Below, piece after piece: positions 17,747 to 26,428 of a stretch of DNA of 64,000 nt; positions within the stretch are counted from its first letter, which is position 1, and each line of letters opens with the position of its first letter. The notes below the pieces were generated by a model. That model ran no database searches and had not been told where the DNA came from. It worked only from the letters and a program-made list of their open reading frames with translations. A program made the translations under genes and the position numbers. This DNA comes from Thermoflexibacter ruber (GTDB lineage: Bacteria > Bacteroidota > Bacteroidia > Cytophagales > Thermoflexibacteraceae). The stretch covers positions 22,976-86,975 of the forward strand of contig NZ_FONY01000024.1 in the NCBI RefSeq assembly GCF_900113045.1, read 5' to 3'.

Positions 17747-18688
17747 ATGAACTTTTTAGAATTGGCAGAACAAGTAATAAGGCAAGCAAATCAACCCTTG
17801 ACTCCCAACGAAATCTGGGAGAAAGCCGTTGAACTTGGGCTTGACCAAAAACTAAATTCAAAAGGGAAAACACCTTGGGCTACGCTTGCGGCAAGGCTTT
17901 ATGTTGATATTCGGGATAATGCACAGACTAAATTTGAACCTATTGGGAAAAGACCCACTAAGTTCGGACTTAAAAATATTACGCAGGATACCATAATCAA
18001 CGAAAACTCAACAATAGTTCAAATACTGAAACCTGAGAAATTCACTGAACGAGATTTGCACCCTTTGCTTGTGAAATTTGCCGACACGTACTACCATTTT
18101 AGAGGAGCAAAACTTAAAACGATTTTTCACGAAAATTCAAACAAAACCAAAAAGGGCTATAATAAGTGGTTACACCCTGATTTGGTAGGGGTTTATTTTT
18201 CTTTTAACGACCGAATTAGTAATTATGAGAAAGTAATTATTGACTTTCAAAACGATTTTTCTATTGTAGCGACCAAACTGTTTTCGTTTGAGTTGAAAAT
18301 CAAGATAGATATTTCCAATTTGAGAGAGTATTATTTTCAGGCTGTATCTAATTCAAGCTGGGCAAATGAAGGTTATTTGGTTGCGTTGAAAATTGATGAA
18401 GAAGTAATAGAAGAAATAAGGCGTTTGGCAAACTCTTTTGGTATTGGGCTGATTAAACTTGACGCAGAGAATATCGAAGAAGGACAGATAATCGTGCCAG
18501 CAACCTATAAAAAACAGTTAGACATTGATGCAATGGACAGGTTAGCAAGCGAAAACAAGGACTTTGCCGACTTCTTACAGAATATCATAGATGACAACAA
18601 AATTAAGAAAGTAAATAGCATATACGACAAGGTTTTAGACGAAAATGAATTTGCTAAACATTTGAAAGACAAAGGTATCGTAAAATAG
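17747..18688 (+). CDS. HrgA-like protein: HARE-HTH domain fused to a putative PD-(D/E)xK nuclease domain
   Basis: A 313-residue protein from the ATG at 17747, where the conserved N-terminus starts; an in-frame extension to 17615 is unconserved. Residues 1-75 form a HARE-HTH winged helix (FLELAEQVIRQANQPLTPNEIWEKA..., SKGKTPWATLAARLYVDIR, IGKRPTKFGL), close to Helicobacter HrgA and COG2958. The second half has WLHPDLVGVYF (P144-D145) and FSFELKIKI (E182, K184), a spacing that fits the PD-(D/E)xK nuclease core, followed by YFQAVSNSSWANEGYLVAL. HARE-HTH domains occur with restriction and chromatin enzymes, and hrgA replaces a restriction locus in some H. pylori strains. I infer a DNA-targeting, possibly defensive, function; cleavage is not shown. 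No methyltransferase is adjacent. Confidence 0.72.
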   Translation: MNFLELAEQVIRQANQPLTPNEIWEKAVELGLDQKLNSKGKTPWATLAARLYVDIRDNAQTKFEPIGKRPTKFGLKNITQDTIINENSTIVQILKPEKFTERDLHPLLVKFADTYYHFRGAKLKTIFHENSNKTKKGYNKWLHPDLVGVYFSFNDRISNYEKVIIDFQNDFSIVATKLFSFELKIKIDISNLREYYFQAVSNSSWANEGYLVALKIDEEVIEEIRRLANSFGIGLIKLDAENIEEGQIIVPATYKKQLDIDAMDRLASENKDFADFLQNIIDDNKIKKVNSIYDKVLDENEFAKHLKDKGIVK

Positions 18689-18711
18689 AAATACAGCCAC
18701 GTACTAAATGA

Positions 18712-19377
18712 ATGATGCTAAAAAAGCTATTTCATAAGCCAATTACCGATGAGGAACTCATCAGGCGTTATCAGGAAACAGGCGAACTCGTCTGGGTAGC
18801 TGACCTGTACCAACGCTATGTGAGTATGATTTTTGGGGTGTGCATGAAATACTTAAAAGAAGAAGAGGAAAGCAAGGACTTGGCGATGCAGATTTTTGAA
18901 AAATTAGCTGATAAGCTAAAGAATAGCGAAGTACACCATTTTAAAAGCTGGCTTCATGTAATTGTAAAAAATCACTGCTTGATGTATCTGAGGTCGCAAA
19001 AAAACAAGAATGAGAAAACAGTTCCTCTCCATGAGCGTTTTCAATCAGAGGAGGACAGTGAAGAAGATAACTTTGGAGAAAATCTTACATCCACTATGGA
19101 AAATACACTATCTTGGAATCCTTCTGATGAAGATTTGTTGGAACAGAACCTATCCTTATTAGAAAAAGGAATTGCTCACTTACCAGTGGAACAGAAAGTC
19201 TGTATAGAACTTTTTTACTTGAAAGAAAAGTGCTATAAGGAAGTAAGTGAAATAACGGGCTATGAACTTAGTAAGGTAAAAAGCTACATACAAAACGGAA
19301 AAAGAAACTTGAAAATTTACTTGGAAAAGTTAATAGTTGCTTGTTTTGGGCTTGTAGCGTATTACTTTTGGCTGTAG
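18712..19377 (+). CDS. ECF-type RNA polymerase sigma-70 family factor
   Basis: A 221-residue sigma factor. Region 2 (about 27-95) reads WVADLYQRYVSMIFGVCMKYL, then AMQIFEKLADKL and FKSWLHVIVKNHCLMYLR. Region 4 (about 160-212) reads LPVEQKVCIELFYLKEKCYKEVSEITGY then LSKVKSYIQNGKRNLK, the helix-turn-helix for the -35 side of its promoters. The chain ends in an unusual hydrophobic stretch (LIVACFGLVAYYFWL) that could sit in the membrane. It is followed 68 bases later by a membrane protein with anti-sigma layout, so the pair probably forms a signal-responsive switch. The regulon is unknown. Confidence 0.9.
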   Translation: MMLKKLFHKPITDEELIRRYQETGELVWVADLYQRYVSMIFGVCMKYLKEEEESKDLAMQIFEKLADKLKNSEVHHFKSWLHVIVKNHCLMYLRSQKNKNEKTVPLHERFQSEEDSEEDNFGENLTSTMENTLSWNPSDEDLLEQNLSLLEKGIAHLPVEQKVCIELFYLKEKCYKEVSEITGYELSKVKSYIQNGKRNLKIYLEKLIVACFGLVAYYFWL

Positions 19378-19445
19378 TTTCAGTTTTCTAACTTGGGAAA
19401 AAATACTTTTACAAACCAATTTCTATTGACGATTAAAAGAAAAAC

Positions 19446-20534
19446 TTGAAAGATAAAAAAGAGTATATTGATAAAGAATACCTTTCCGAACATCAGCTCA
19501 AACTGTATAGAGAAGGTAAAATGACTCCTCTGGAAATGCGGCGTGTGGAGAGCTTATTGGAAAAGTATCCCTTGTATGCAGAAGCATTGGAGGGGCTTGG
19601 CTTGCTTAATGAGAAGCAAGCAGAGAAGCATATTGCTTTCTTGCAGGAAAATATACAAGCAAAAATAGGAAAAAATAACCAGACTAAGACTGTTTTTTTA
19701 TCTCGCTCCAACCTAAGACGAATTGCCGCTGCTGTAATTGTGCTAATTGTATTTTCTTTTGGCTTATACTTTATTAGTAGTCAGATAAATAAAGAAATAC
19801 TCACGAGTAAAGAAATGGCAATAGAAGAAAACACAGCTACTGAGGCTAACACGTATTTAGCGGATTCTGCCCAAGTTTATTCCCCTTTGCTCTCAGAAGA
19901 ATCAGCTACAGAAATGCCCGCAGAACAAAGCATAAAAGACGCTAAAGAAACACAGCGAAAAGAGTTGGCTTTAAAAAATGAAAGTAAAAAACACATCGAA
20001 GGAAAGCCCGACTATGCCCCTTTGGTTACAGAAATAACACCACCCGCACCCATAAGCAACCAAACAGCAGTCCAAGATTCTTCCTTGACTGTCCTTAAAA
20101 AAGTAGAAAGCCCAGCAGATGACGACTTGCCAAAGTCAGTCCCTGCAAAAGTAGGAGAAGAAAAAACTGTACAAAAAGAAAGCGAACCCGACAAGACAGC
20201 AATTGAAAAAGAGCGAAAAAAAACTGAGGCAAATAAAACGAGCCATGAGATTATTGGCAGAATATTGCCTCCATTTGATAATAATAAAAAAAGTGATTAT
20301 ACCGACTCATTAAAAATACATCTTCAGAACTTTGCCAAAGAAAAAAATGTAATCCTGAAAGGTAAATTGTCGGTAACTTTTTATTTGAATCACCTTTATC
20401 AAGTACAAAATATCACTGTCAAAGAGAGTCCATGCCCCTCTTGTGAAAGTGAAACGATTAGGTGGATTCAAGAGTATAAGCATTGGCAAAAGTACCACAC
20501 AGGACTGCAAAGCATAGAAATAGTTTTTGACTAA
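19446..20534 (+). CDS. Membrane anti-sigma-factor-like protein with TonB-C-like tail
   Basis: A 362-residue protein starting at TTG (no upstream in-frame ATG). The cytoplasmic N-terminus (1-90) contains LKLYREGKMTPLEMRRVESLLEK and YAEALEGL, the helical pattern seen in Bacteroidota zinc-less anti-sigma proteins encoded after ECF sigma genes. A single transmembrane helix follows (about 92-112). The periplasmic part is long, rich in Lys, Glu, Pro and Ala, and probably disordered. It closes with a folded C-terminal domain (about 268-362; LKGKLSVTFYLN, ITVKESPCPSCESETIRWI) that resembles the TonB C-terminal fold and carries a CPSC pair. Function as anti-sigma is inferred from gene order and layout. 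The stop overlaps the start of the next gene. Confidence 0.7.
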   Translation: MKDKKEYIDKEYLSEHQLKLYREGKMTPLEMRRVESLLEKYPLYAEALEGLGLLNEKQAEKHIAFLQENIQAKIGKNNQTKTVFLSRSNLRRIAAAVIVLIVFSFGLYFISSQINKEILTSKEMAIEENTATEANTYLADSAQVYSPLLSEESATEMPAEQSIKDAKETQRKELALKNESKKHIEGKPDYAPLVTEITPPAPISNQTAVQDSSLTVLKKVESPADDDLPKSVPAKVGEEKTVQKESEPDKTAIEKERKKTEANKTSHEIIGRILPPFDNNKKSDYTDSLKIHLQNFAKEKNVILKGKLSVTFYLNHLYQVQNITVKESPCPSCESETIRWIQEYKHWQKYHTGLQSIEIVFD

Positions 20535-20764
20535 TGAATACTTATACACTTTCCCAATTAGCCCTGCGCAATGGTCAGGATAAAGAAGAAATTTGGATTG
20601 CTTATCAAGGGCTTATCTATGATGTAAGTGCCTCTCGCCTGTGGAGGAATGGGAAACATTACGAGCATTGGGCGGGGCAGGACCTGACCGAAGAGCTCAA
20701 AGATGCTCCGCATACGGCTCATGTTTTTGACAAGTTGGTGGTAGTAGGGAAACTAAAAGCATAA
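20534..20764 (+). CDS. Small cytochrome b5-like haem/steroid-binding domain protein
   Basis: A 76-residue soluble protein made of one cytochrome b5-like domain: YTLSQLALRNGQDKEEIWIAYQGLIYDVS, then WRNGKHYEHWAGQDLTEEL and APHTAHVFDKLVVVGKL. Histidines H42, H45, H60 and H63 are candidate haem ligands; the eukaryotic HPGG motif is replaced by the HYEHWAGQDLT form usual in the bacterial family. There is no signal peptide. TAATG overlap with the upstream gene suggests translational coupling, so a redox or haem signal could be linked to the sigma/anti-sigma pair; that is inference. Confidence 0.85.
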   Translation: MNTYTLSQLALRNGQDKEEIWIAYQGLIYDVSASRLWRNGKHYEHWAGQDLTEELKDAPHTAHVFDKLVVVGKLKA

Positions 20765-20797
20765 AGCCGCGCTATTGTGATAAAACAGCACGGCTTT
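20763..20797. terminator. Bidirectional hairpin terminator between the cytochrome b5 gene and tig
   Basis: AAAGCCG (20763-20769) pairs with CGGCTTT (20791-20797), extended inside by GCT/AGC after one mismatch. The hairpin begins on the stop codon of the plus-strand gene and lies 19 bases beyond the end of tig, so it can serve both converging transcripts. Confidence 0.75.
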
Positions 20798-20815
20798 ATA
20801 AAATTATATATTACT

Positions 20816-22186
20816 CTATTTCAAAATCTTATCAAACTCTGCTCCGGACAAAGTTACTTTTTCTATGCTAATTTTATCCTTGAAAGTATCCAATAACTTT
20901 GCTGCCCTGATATTTCGCTCAAAAGTCATCAAAGTATTTTCATTTTGCTCATTTTCAAAGAATCTATCCACAAATAAGTTCAATATATTTTCGTCTAAAA
21001 TTCCTTGTAAGAAGCCCATAGAGAACAGGTTAAGTATCTGTACTTCTTTGGTATATTCTCTCAAATCCTCCTCGCTTACACTTACCTCGTTCTGTTTGCT
21101 CAGCTGGTCTATGAGAATTTGCGTATGTAAACCTTTCTGGAAAGTTTCATAGCTCTCATCGTCCATAGTTTGGTTATTTTGCGAAGCAAGCCACCTTTTT
21201 AAGAAACCATCGGGCAGGGCAAACTTTATTTTCTCATTTAACTCTTGGATAAAGCTAAACAAAGTTTCTAAGCGCGCGGAAATCTCATATCTTTTTTGCA
21301 CTACCTCTCTTATTTTGGCAGTAAAATCTTCTGCTGTTGTTATTTCTACTTTCTCTCCAAAAATCTTTTTAAAGATTTCCTCATTCAGTTCTGCTTCCTT
21401 TTTCGTAGAAACCGAATTAATAGTGAAGTTTACCTCGCCTTGGATATGGGTAAGTTCCTCAGCAGGATAGCGAAAAAGTTTAGATAAGTCCTCATCGGTG
21501 GGAAATACTGTGCGTAAATCAAAAGTAACCACCTCTCCCACTTTTTTCCCTAAAAATAAGCTCTGATGCGTTTCCATTAAGGTATCAACATCTATGATAC
21601 CAAAAAATTCTTTACCTTTGGTGAACTCTCTTTCATCTAACATCAATACCTCCTCGCTGGTAGGCGATAACCTGCCCCAAATGTCCGTATCGAGTTCCAC
21701 CTCTTCTTTCTCATCATACTCCGCAAATCTTTCCAAGAGGTTTTTAGTGAAGTTATCTACATCTGTATCATTAATAATAACTTCATATTCTTTGATAGAA
21801 AAGTCCTTGTCAAACTCAAAAACTACTTCTGGTTGTAAACCTATTTCGTAAACAAACTCGAACTCATTTTGATAGTCCCAATCTATCTTACCCATTTTCT
21901 CTAAGGCAATAAGAGGGCTACCAAAGATTTGCAAGTTTTCATCTCTAAGGTAGTTATACAAAGACTCATAAGCTACTTGATTAACTTCCTCTACCTTAAT
22001 TGCTTTACCATACAGTTTTTTGATAACAGTAGGAGGCACTTTTCCTTGTCGGAAGCCTTTTACAAAGGCTTTTTTGGCGTATTCTTTGATTTTTTTCTCA
22101 AACTGCTCTTGATAGTCGTCAGCATTCACTTTCACTCTGACATACGCCTCGAGTACTTCGGGATTTTTTTCTACTACTACTTCCAA
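20816..22186 (-). CDS. tig: Trigger factor (ribosome-associated chaperone)
   Basis: A 456-residue trigger factor. The N-terminal ribosome-binding domain (about 1-120) contains the signature GFRQGKVP (44-51), which docks on ribosomal protein L23. The middle peptidyl-prolyl isomerase (FKBP-like) region is poorly conserved, as in other Bacteroidota. The C-terminal helical arms (about 265-456) include FIQELNEKIKFALPDGFLKRWL. It helps nascent chains fold as they leave the ribosome. The gene follows tRNA-Leu in the same direction, with 81 bases between them, so some transcripts may run through. Confidence 0.95.
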   Translation of the reverse strand: MEVVVEKNPEVLEAYVRVKVNADDYQEQFEKKIKEYAKKAFVKGFRQGKVPPTVIKKLYGKAIKVEEVNQVAYESLYNYLRDENLQIFGSPLIALEKMGKIDWDYQNEFEFVYEIGLQPEVVFEFDKDFSIKEYEVIINDTDVDNFTKNLLERFAEYDEKEEVELDTDIWGRLSPTSEEVLMLDEREFTKGKEFFGIIDVDTLMETHQSLFLGKKVGEVVTFDLRTVFPTDEDLSKLFRYPAEELTHIQGEVNFTINSVSTKKEAELNEEIFKKIFGEKVEITTAEDFTAKIREVVQKRYEISARLETLFSFIQELNEKIKFALPDGFLKRWLASQNNQTMDDESYETFQKGLHTQILIDQLSKQNEVSVSEEDLREYTKEVQILNLFSMGFLQGILDENILNLFVDRFFENEQNENTLMTFERNIRAAKLLDTFKDKISIEKVTLSGAEFDKILK

Positions 22187-22267
22187 TGTTGTACTGTTTT
22201 AAAAAAATGAAATTCTTTAAGAAGAAAAAGCCTCAACCTTAGACAAGGTGAGGACTTCATGATTAAG

Positions 22268-22347
22268 TACGGGCGGAGGGACTTGAACCCCCATGGTTTC
22301 CCGCTAGATCCTAAGTCTAGTGCGTCTGCCAATTTCGCCACGCCCGC
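22268..22347 (-). tRNA. tRNA-Leu (anticodon UAG)
   Basis: The reverse strand folds as a leucine tRNA. The acceptor stem is GCGGGCG with CGCCCGT (first pair G-U), discriminator A. The anticodon stem-loop is CTAGA-CTTAGGA-TCTAG with anticodon TAG (22311-22313). A variable arm follows, then a T-arm with GGGGGTTCAAGTCCC. The D-arm reads GGCGAAATTGGCAGACGC. The CCA end is not encoded. It reads CUN leucine codons. Confidence 0.95.
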
Positions 22348-22362
22348 AAATAAAAAGCGGTG

Positions 22363-22393
22363 CAAAGGTAAGACATATTTTTTAGAAAAACAA
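22363..22393 (-). promoter_or_regulatory. Promoter of tRNA-Leu(UAG)
   Basis: On the minus strand TTG (complement of 22391-22393), a 20-base spacer and TACCTTTG (complement of 22363-22370) match the Bacteroidota vegetative promoter exactly. The predicted start site lies just ahead of the tRNA 5' end at 22347. It may also feed tig. Confidence 0.7.
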
Positions 22394-22506
22394 CCTCTAA
22401 GATAAAAAATAGAAAATTTTTAGGCATCAACTCTCTTTTATTCATGCCGCTAAAACTTTGGACGAAGTGAGGCAAAATAAACCTTAATTTATTCAACTAA
22501 TTTCTT

Positions 22507-22514
22507 TAACTTTG
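22507..22514 (+). promoter_or_regulatory. Candidate -7 element upstream of cystathionine beta-synthase
   Basis: TAACTTTG fits TAnnTTTG but no clear TTG box sits 19-22 bases upstream. It would leave a leader of about 65 bases before the ATG at 22586. Confidence 0.3.
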
Positions 22515-22585
22515 TTGGCATCTTGCTCAGAAGTTGATTATAAATATGTAACATTCTCATTTTCACAACATAGATATAATATCTT

Positions 22586-23962
22586 ATGAAATACTATAAT
22601 TCTATTATCGAAACCATTGGCAATACTCCTTTAGTAAAACTCAATAAAGTAACCAAAGGAGTCAAAGGGACTATACTTGCAAAAGTAGAATATTTTAATC
22701 CCGGAAATTCGGTCAAAGACCGCATCGCTCTCAAGATGATAGAAGATGCAGAGAAAAAAGGATTGCTTAAACCCGGAGGGACTATCATAGAGGGAACATC
22801 GGGTAATACAGGCATGGGGTTGGCTTTGGCAGCAGTTTCTAAAGGTTACAGGTGTATTTTCACTATGGCAGACAAACAGTCTAAAGAAAAAATAGACATT
22901 TTGCGTGCTGTGGGGGCTGAGGTAGTGGTTTGCCCAACCAATGTAGAACCCGAAGACCCACGTTCTTACTATTCAGTGGCTAAAAGACTAAACAGCGAAA
23001 TTCCTAATTCATTCTACCCAAATCAATACGATAACCTTTCCAATAGCCAAGCTCACTACGAAACCACAGGCCCTGAGATTTGGGAACAGACCGAAGGGAA
23101 AATTACTCACTATGTCGCTACAGTAGGCACAGGAGGAACGATGAGCGGTACAGCAAAATATCTTAAAGAAAGAAAGCCCGATATTGTAACCGTAGGTATA
23201 GATACTTATGGCTCTGTATTTAAAAAGTATAAAGAAACGGGCATTTTTGACCCAAATGAAATTTATCCGTACTTAACAGAGGGGTTTGGAGAGGATATTC
23301 TCCCTCAAAATGTGGCTTTTGACTTGATTGACCTTTTTATCAAGGTTACAGACAAAGATGCCGCTATCATGGCAAGGCGTTTAGCAAGAGAAGAAGGGCT
23401 ATTTGTTGGCTGGTCTTGTGGCTCCGCTGTTTATGGGGCATTGGAATATATCAAGCAGCATCCTCTGAAAGAAGATGATGTGATGGTTATTATTCTCCCT
23501 GACCATGGGACAAGGTATATCGCCAAGATTTATAATGACTTATGGATGAAAGACCATGGGTTCTTGGAGCAGAGGAGTTTTGCCACTGCTAAAGATATTA
23601 TTGCAAAACGCAACGGCTCAGCTCGCTTAATTGCCGTAGATAAAAATGAAACGGTGGGTAATGCAGTAAAAATACTTAGCAGAGCAGGCATTTCTCAAGT
23701 ACCTGTCTTTGAAGGAGAAAGCATCGTGGGAAGTTTAGATGATACTAAGGTTTTACACCAACTTATAGAAAATCCTCAACTCAAAGAGCAACCCGTATCA
23801 GAAATCATGGATAAGCCGTTTCGTTTTGTTGGCTTAGATAACACTGTAGATGCACTGTCTTCGCTGATAGATAAGAATAACAAAGCACTACTAGTAAGAG
23901 ATGAGTACAATCAAGTACACATCATTACACAACACGATTTACTTATGGCTTTGGCAAACTAA
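22586..23962 (+). CDS. Cystathionine beta-synthase (PLP-dependent, with C-terminal CBS domains)
   Basis: A 458-residue fold-type II PLP enzyme. It starts MKYYNSIIETIGNTPLVKL. The PLP lysine is K44 in PGNSVKDR, the substrate-binding loop is EGTSGNTG (69-76), and the phosphate cup is VGTGGTMSG (about 180-190). The insert EPEDPRSYYSVAKRL is characteristic of cystathionine beta-synthases rather than plain cysteine synthases. Residues about 335-458 hold two CBS domains (NETVGNAVKILSRAGISQVPV and DNTVDALSSLIDKNNKALLV), a likely nucleotide or S-adenosylmethionine sensor. It condenses serine and homocysteine to cystathionine in transsulfuration; a cysteine synthase side activity is possible. The gene stands alone and ends at a hairpin. 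Confidence 0.92.
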   Translation: MKYYNSIIETIGNTPLVKLNKVTKGVKGTILAKVEYFNPGNSVKDRIALKMIEDAEKKGLLKPGGTIIEGTSGNTGMGLALAAVSKGYRCIFTMADKQSKEKIDILRAVGAEVVVCPTNVEPEDPRSYYSVAKRLNSEIPNSFYPNQYDNLSNSQAHYETTGPEIWEQTEGKITHYVATVGTGGTMSGTAKYLKERKPDIVTVGIDTYGSVFKKYKETGIFDPNEIYPYLTEGFGEDILPQNVAFDLIDLFIKVTDKDAAIMARRLAREEGLFVGWSCGSAVYGALEYIKQHPLKEDDVMVIILPDHGTRYIAKIYNDLWMKDHGFLEQRSFATAKDIIAKRNGSARLIAVDKNETVGNAVKILSRAGISQVPVFEGESIVGSLDDTKVLHQLIENPQLKEQPVSEIMDKPFRFVGLDNTVDALSSLIDKNNKALLVRDEYNQVHIITQHDLLMALAN

Positions 23963-23996
23963 CTATTAGTAAATTACACATTAGCAAATATTCAAA

Positions 23997-24021
23997 CCTA
24001 TAAATAAAAAAAATTTATAGG
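23997..24021 (+). terminator. Terminator after cystathionine beta-synthase
   Basis: A perfect 9-base-pair stem, CCTATAAAT with ATTTATAGG, closes on a 7-base A loop. It starts 35 bases after the stop codon. A T-rich segment (GTTTTTG) follows at a short distance. Confidence 0.65.
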
Positions 24022-24069
24022 CTTTACTTAGTTTTTGAATAAAACAAAGCAAGTATCTATTTACTCATT

Positions 24070-24324
24070 ATGCAAAAAGAAACCAAAGATTTTTTGAAAA
24101 AAGAACTCAGAATTACTATAGTATTTTTCTTTATTATCTTCGCAGCAAAGTTTTTACCTGCCCTTTTTTCCTTTAGTGGAAAATCCCCATTTTACGAAAC
24201 CTACTATCACGAGTCTGTACCCATAGGCTTTTTAAACTTGCTGATTATTTTATTTGCCGTTAGGCTGGTAGTGAGGTTTCTCATTTTCTTTATACAAAAT
24301 TTTAAGATATTAAAGAAAAAGTAA
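24070..24324 (+). CDS. Small two-helix membrane protein of unknown function
   Basis: An 84-residue protein with a lysine-rich N-terminus (MQKETKDFLKKELRI) and two predicted transmembrane helices: about 16-34 (ITIVFFFIIFAAKFLPALF) and about 52-76 (IGFLNLLIILFAVRLVVRF). The tail is basic (KILKKK), consistent with both ends inside the cytoplasm. I do not recognise a family. It lies beyond the upstream terminator and converges on nuoL, so it is probably transcribed on its own. Codon use looks like the neighbours. Confidence 0.6.
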   Translation: MQKETKDFLKKELRITIVFFFIIFAAKFLPALFSFSGKSPFYETYYHESVPIGFLNLLIILFAVRLVVRFLIFFIQNFKILKKK

Positions 24325-24346
24325 ACAACTAATAATCAAAGTCTTA

Positions 24347-26428
24347 CTATAAAGCGAGCAAAATATATACTATCAAAACGCCTACTATCGCCCATGCAAA
24401 ATACAATTGTACTTTGCCTCCTTGCATGGACTTGACCACCCAACCTATCCTCAAAGCCAAAATGGTAAGTATTTTTACAAAGCTGTCTATCAAATACTTA
24501 TCTATCCAAGCAGTAACATAGCCAATGCTCACCCAAAAAATACCTAATAAATTGACCAGTCTGTCTAAACGGCGATTGTCAAATGTGGCTAATCTTTTTG
24601 CCCAACCTACTGCTACAAAACCAAGTACAGTCAAATCAAATATTTTTCGCAATTTATTGATTCTTAGATTTTCATTATGCTTAGTCAAATCCAAACCTTC
24701 ATCTATAATATATTTTTCGTATAGATGGTCAAGAAAAGAAATATGAGTAATTTTTTGACTAAACCAAGTCCAAGACCGATAAAAGAGTTTGGTGTAAAAA
24801 GCATCTAAATAGAAAAAGTGGTAAGAAAAACGATAAAGTGGTGAGTTTAAAACTACCCTCATTACTGCGTTTTGTCTAACATTTTCACAGCTATACAAGC
24901 ACCAAGCGAAAAATAAACCAAAGACCGCCATAGAAGCAGAAAGCATACTAAGCCAATGATTTACCTCATATCCTTCTAAAACCAATATCCATGAGTTTTC
25001 AGGTATAAATGGATTAGATGAATAAAAGAAGCCCACTGAAAAAATAGCCAAGACTATCAAGGGGAAGAAAGAGATAAAAGATTCACTCAGTTTGGTAGGA
25101 GTATTTTCTGAAGGAGTTTTGATAAATACTAAACTCCACTGCCTTCCTATGTAAATAGCTGTAAGCAAGGAGGTTAAAACTAAAATAATTAATATTCCCC
25201 ATTTCCACCCACTCGCACCTGCCCACAGCTGTACTTGACTTAGTATCAAATCTTTGGAAAGAAAGCCAGAAAATAAAGGCAAACCCGCTAAAGAAAAGGC
25301 ACAAATAGAATAACATACAAAAGTAATAGGCATAGCTTTTCGCAAACCACCCATTTTATTCATGTCTTGTTCATGGAGCGCATGGATAATAGCACCTGCA
25401 CAAAGGAATAAGCCCGCCTTAAAAAAAGCATGGGTAAGTAAATGAAAGAGAGCTATTTGAGTAGCACCTATTCCAAGAGCAACGGTCATGTAACCCAGTT
25501 GGGAAATGGTAGAATAGGCAAGCACTTTTTTGATGTCAGTTTGGCTAAGGGCAGAAAAAGCAGAAAAAAATGCAGTAGCAGTGCCGATGATGACAAGAAA
25601 AGATAAAATTTCCGCAGGAAGCAGAAAATATACTCTGATGAGCAAATATATCCCTGCCGCTACCATAGTGGCGGCATGAATAAGTGCCGAAACAGGAGTA
25701 GGACCTTCCATTGCAGAGGGAAGCCACACAGAAAGGGGTAGTTGAGCAGACTTAGCGCACAAAGCCAAAACAAACCCTATGCCTATAAAAAATGCGAAGT
25801 GAAGATTGCCAAAGTTTTGATGACTAATAACTTGTAGGTCTAAACTGTTAAATGAAAACCATACTAAGACGATGGCAAGCAAAAATCCTGTATCTCCTAC
25901 TCTATTGACCAAAAATGCTTTTTTGGCGGCATGAGCAGCGGCAGGTTTTTCGTGCCAAAACCCAATGAGTAAATAAGAGCAAAAGCCAACTAATTCCCAG
26001 AAAATATAGATAATCAATAAGTTACTGCTGAGTAAAAGGGATTGCATAGCAAAAGTAAATACGCCTAACAAAGCAAAGTATCTTCCCAAATGCTTTTCTT
26101 TTTCCATATAACTTATGGAGAACAAGTGTACTAAAAAAGACACGAGGCTTACTACCCAAAGCAACAAAGCAGAGGTTTTGTCAATCCAAATACTTATTTC
26201 AAAACTCTTTCCTTTGAGGCTAAACCATTGAAAGACATCAGTATAAGTATTTTCATTTATCCATATATCTTTAAAAAGCAAGGAAGAACTAATGATAGAG
26301 AGAAAAACTAAGCCTGTGCCTATCCAAGCGGCTTGCTTGAAGAAATGCTTACTTAGTACGAGGCATAATAGAAAAGAAAAAAAAGGTAACAGCGCAGTGC
26401 TGTAAATGAGTATGTTAGTTTGGTTCAC
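24347..26428 (-). CDS. nuoL: NADH-quinone oxidoreductase subunit L (NuoL/Mrp-type antiporter family)
   Basis: A 693-residue polytopic membrane protein of the proton-pumping antiporter family with about 16 transmembrane helices. Family blocks include LVSFLVHLFSISYMEKEKH, SNLLIIYIFWELVGFCSYLL, EGPTPVSALIHAATMV (about 235-255) and AYSTISQLGYMTVALG. The C-terminal amphipathic lateral-helix region and last helix (MQGGKVQLYFAWAIVGV) are present, which favours NuoL over shorter antiporter homologues. It moves protons in respiratory complex I. No other nuo gene is next to it; the only other complex I gene here is nuoI, 18 kb away. A DabB-type carbon-uptake role is less likely because no dabA partner is adjacent. 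Confidence 0.85.
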   Translation of the reverse strand: MNQTNILIYSTALLPFFSFLLCLVLSKHFFKQAAWIGTGLVFLSIISSSLLFKDIWINENTYTDVFQWFSLKGKSFEISIWIDKTSALLLWVVSLVSFLVHLFSISYMEKEKHLGRYFALLGVFTFAMQSLLLSSNLLIIYIFWELVGFCSYLLIGFWHEKPAAAHAAKKAFLVNRVGDTGFLLAIVLVWFSFNSLDLQVISHQNFGNLHFAFFIGIGFVLALCAKSAQLPLSVWLPSAMEGPTPVSALIHAATMVAAGIYLLIRVYFLLPAEILSFLVIIGTATAFFSAFSALSQTDIKKVLAYSTISQLGYMTVALGIGATQIALFHLLTHAFFKAGLFLCAGAIIHALHEQDMNKMGGLRKAMPITFVCYSICAFSLAGLPLFSGFLSKDLILSQVQLWAGASGWKWGILIILVLTSLLTAIYIGRQWSLVFIKTPSENTPTKLSESFISFFPLIVLAIFSVGFFYSSNPFIPENSWILVLEGYEVNHWLSMLSASMAVFGLFFAWCLYSCENVRQNAVMRVVLNSPLYRFSYHFFYLDAFYTKLFYRSWTWFSQKITHISFLDHLYEKYIIDEGLDLTKHNENLRINKLRKIFDLTVLGFVAVGWAKRLATFDNRRLDRLVNLLGIFWVSIGYVTAWIDKYLIDSFVKILTILALRIGWVVKSMQGGKVQLYFAWAIVGVLIVYILLAL

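Noticed and set aside
22177..22365. A 62-codon minus-strand frame covering the tRNA-Leu gene
   Set aside because: The tRNA fold and its exact promoter explain this sequence.
24347..26428. NuoL-like protein as DabB of an inorganic-carbon uptake system
   Set aside because: No dabA-like gene is adjacent and the protein keeps the long C-terminal region of NuoL, which DabB proteins lack.
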